A stretch of 5,710 bases of DNA, from positions 1 through 5,710 of the forward strand of contig JALULU010000397.1 in the NCBI GenBank assembly GCA_027040585.1, read 5' to 3'. The first letter of the stretch is position 1. Each line of letters opens with the position of its first letter. Positions 5,333 through 5,710 of the stretch are shown in pieces. The position numbers and the translations under genes are program-made. The notes beneath the pieces are model-generated. The model searched no databases, was not told the DNA's origin, and saw only the letters and a program-made list of their open reading frames with translations. The stretch is from Acidobacteriota bacterium. Lineage in GTDB: Bacteria; Acidobacteriota; JAAYUB01; JAMOQF01.

Positions 5333-5710
5333 ATGTTAAACGATGATATTATAGAGAGTCTAACAGGCAGACGAGACTTAAAAAAAAGTCGCGTACCTGC
5401 AAGATTAGATTTTCTACAGAGTGCTACAGGGCTGGTTTTGGCTCTTTTTATTGTATTTCATCTGCTGTTTGAGAGTTCTATCCTTTTTGGCAAAGATAGT
5501 ATGTATGCTCTTAGTAAATTCTTTGAAGGTGACTTTTTAGTAAAAGGTGGCAGTGGGCTGTTTATAGTGCTATTAGCTGTTTTTATTTCGCTTGTTTTTG
5601 TGTTTCATGCATTTTTAGCAATGCGGAAATTCCCTAAAAAGTATCGAGAGTTTTTGCGATACAGAACCCACGCGGTTATGCTAAAGCACGAAGATACGAA
5701 CCTTTGGTTT
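5333..5710 (+). CDS. frdC: Fumarate reductase diheme cytochrome b subunit, 3'-partial
   Basis: The first 126 codons are present and the frame is still open at the window edge; homologues have about 250 residues, so roughly half is missing. FrdC anchors the flavoprotein (FrdA) and iron-sulfur (FrdB) subunits to the inner membrane and passes electrons from menaquinol through two haems. The sequence follows Wolinella succinogenes FrdC closely with an offset of one: KKSRVPARLDFLQSATGL (17-34), haem-ligand His43 (His44 in Wolinella) in helix I, Glu65 (Glu66, required for menaquinol oxidation) in KFFEGDF, and haem-ligand His92 (His93) in FHAFLAMRKFP. Helix I spans about 30-50 and helix II about 76-96; the next section (KHEDTNLWF) leads toward helix III. 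The remaining haem ligands lie outside the window. The Wolinella order frdCAB predicts frdA and frdB downstream. The enzyme supports fumarate respiration and, in some members of the phylum, succinate oxidation or the reductive TCA cycle. Confidence 0.93.
   Translation, partial: MLNDDIIESLTGRRDLKKSRVPARLDFLQSATGLVLALFIVFHLLFESSILFGKDSMYALSKFFEGDFLVKGGSGLFIVLLAVFISLVFVFHAFLAMRKFPKKYREFLRYRTHAVMLKHEDTNLWF

Noticed and set aside
1..5710. CRISPR arrays, insertion sequences, tRNA or rRNA genes and toxin-antitoxin pairs.
   Set aside because: Looked for on both strands; no regularly spaced repeats, transposase motifs, cloverleaf sequences or paired small overlapping genes were seen.

Overview
The window looks like a chromosomal segment of a Campylobacterota (epsilonproteobacterial) species. 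The DNA is AT-rich and Lys/Asn/Ile-rich in coding sense, its promoters are mostly a -10 box (often TGnTATAAT) without a clear -35, and the last gene closely resembles the diheme cytochrome b subunit (FrdC) of the Wolinella/Campylobacter/Sulfurimonas type of quinol:fumarate reductase. The genus cannot be fixed from the sequence alone.

Layout. (1) Positions 2-172 hold the last 56 codons of an upstream gene, probably the BatB/BatC-type member of a bat (aerotolerance) operon. It overlaps by 26 bases the start of batD (147-1691), which encodes an exported, membrane-anchored BatD/oxygen-tolerance protein. (2) After a 76-base gap with its own promoter comes the most unusual gene (1768-3513). It encodes an exported protein made of two complete, tandemly duplicated PstS-like substrate-binding domains. 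Each keeps the same cysteine pair, and no transporter genes lie beside it. (3) This gene converges on a minus-strand rlpA-like lipoprotein gene (3556-3960) across a long hairpin. (4) Also on the minus strand is a small, unrecognised, cysteine-containing lipoprotein gene (4116-4463, probable TTG start). (5) Divergent from it is a plus-strand gene for a two-TM protein with a YcxB-like C-terminal domain (4550-5044). (6) A 288-base gap carries a strong extended -10 promoter and a leader of about 107 bases, followed by the first 126 codons of frdC (5333 to the window edge).

How they fit together. Most of the products are envelope proteins: BatD, the tandem binding protein, RlpA, the small lipoprotein and the YcxB-like protein. 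Apart from the bat pair at the left edge, each gene seems to be its own transcription unit, so shared function should not be assumed from proximity. frdC is expected to be followed by frdA and frdB outside the window. The best candidate for something under-described is the tandem-domain binding protein. Its predicted ligand site seems to lack the PstS aspartate and to carry a conserved Cys/Cys-Arg signature instead.
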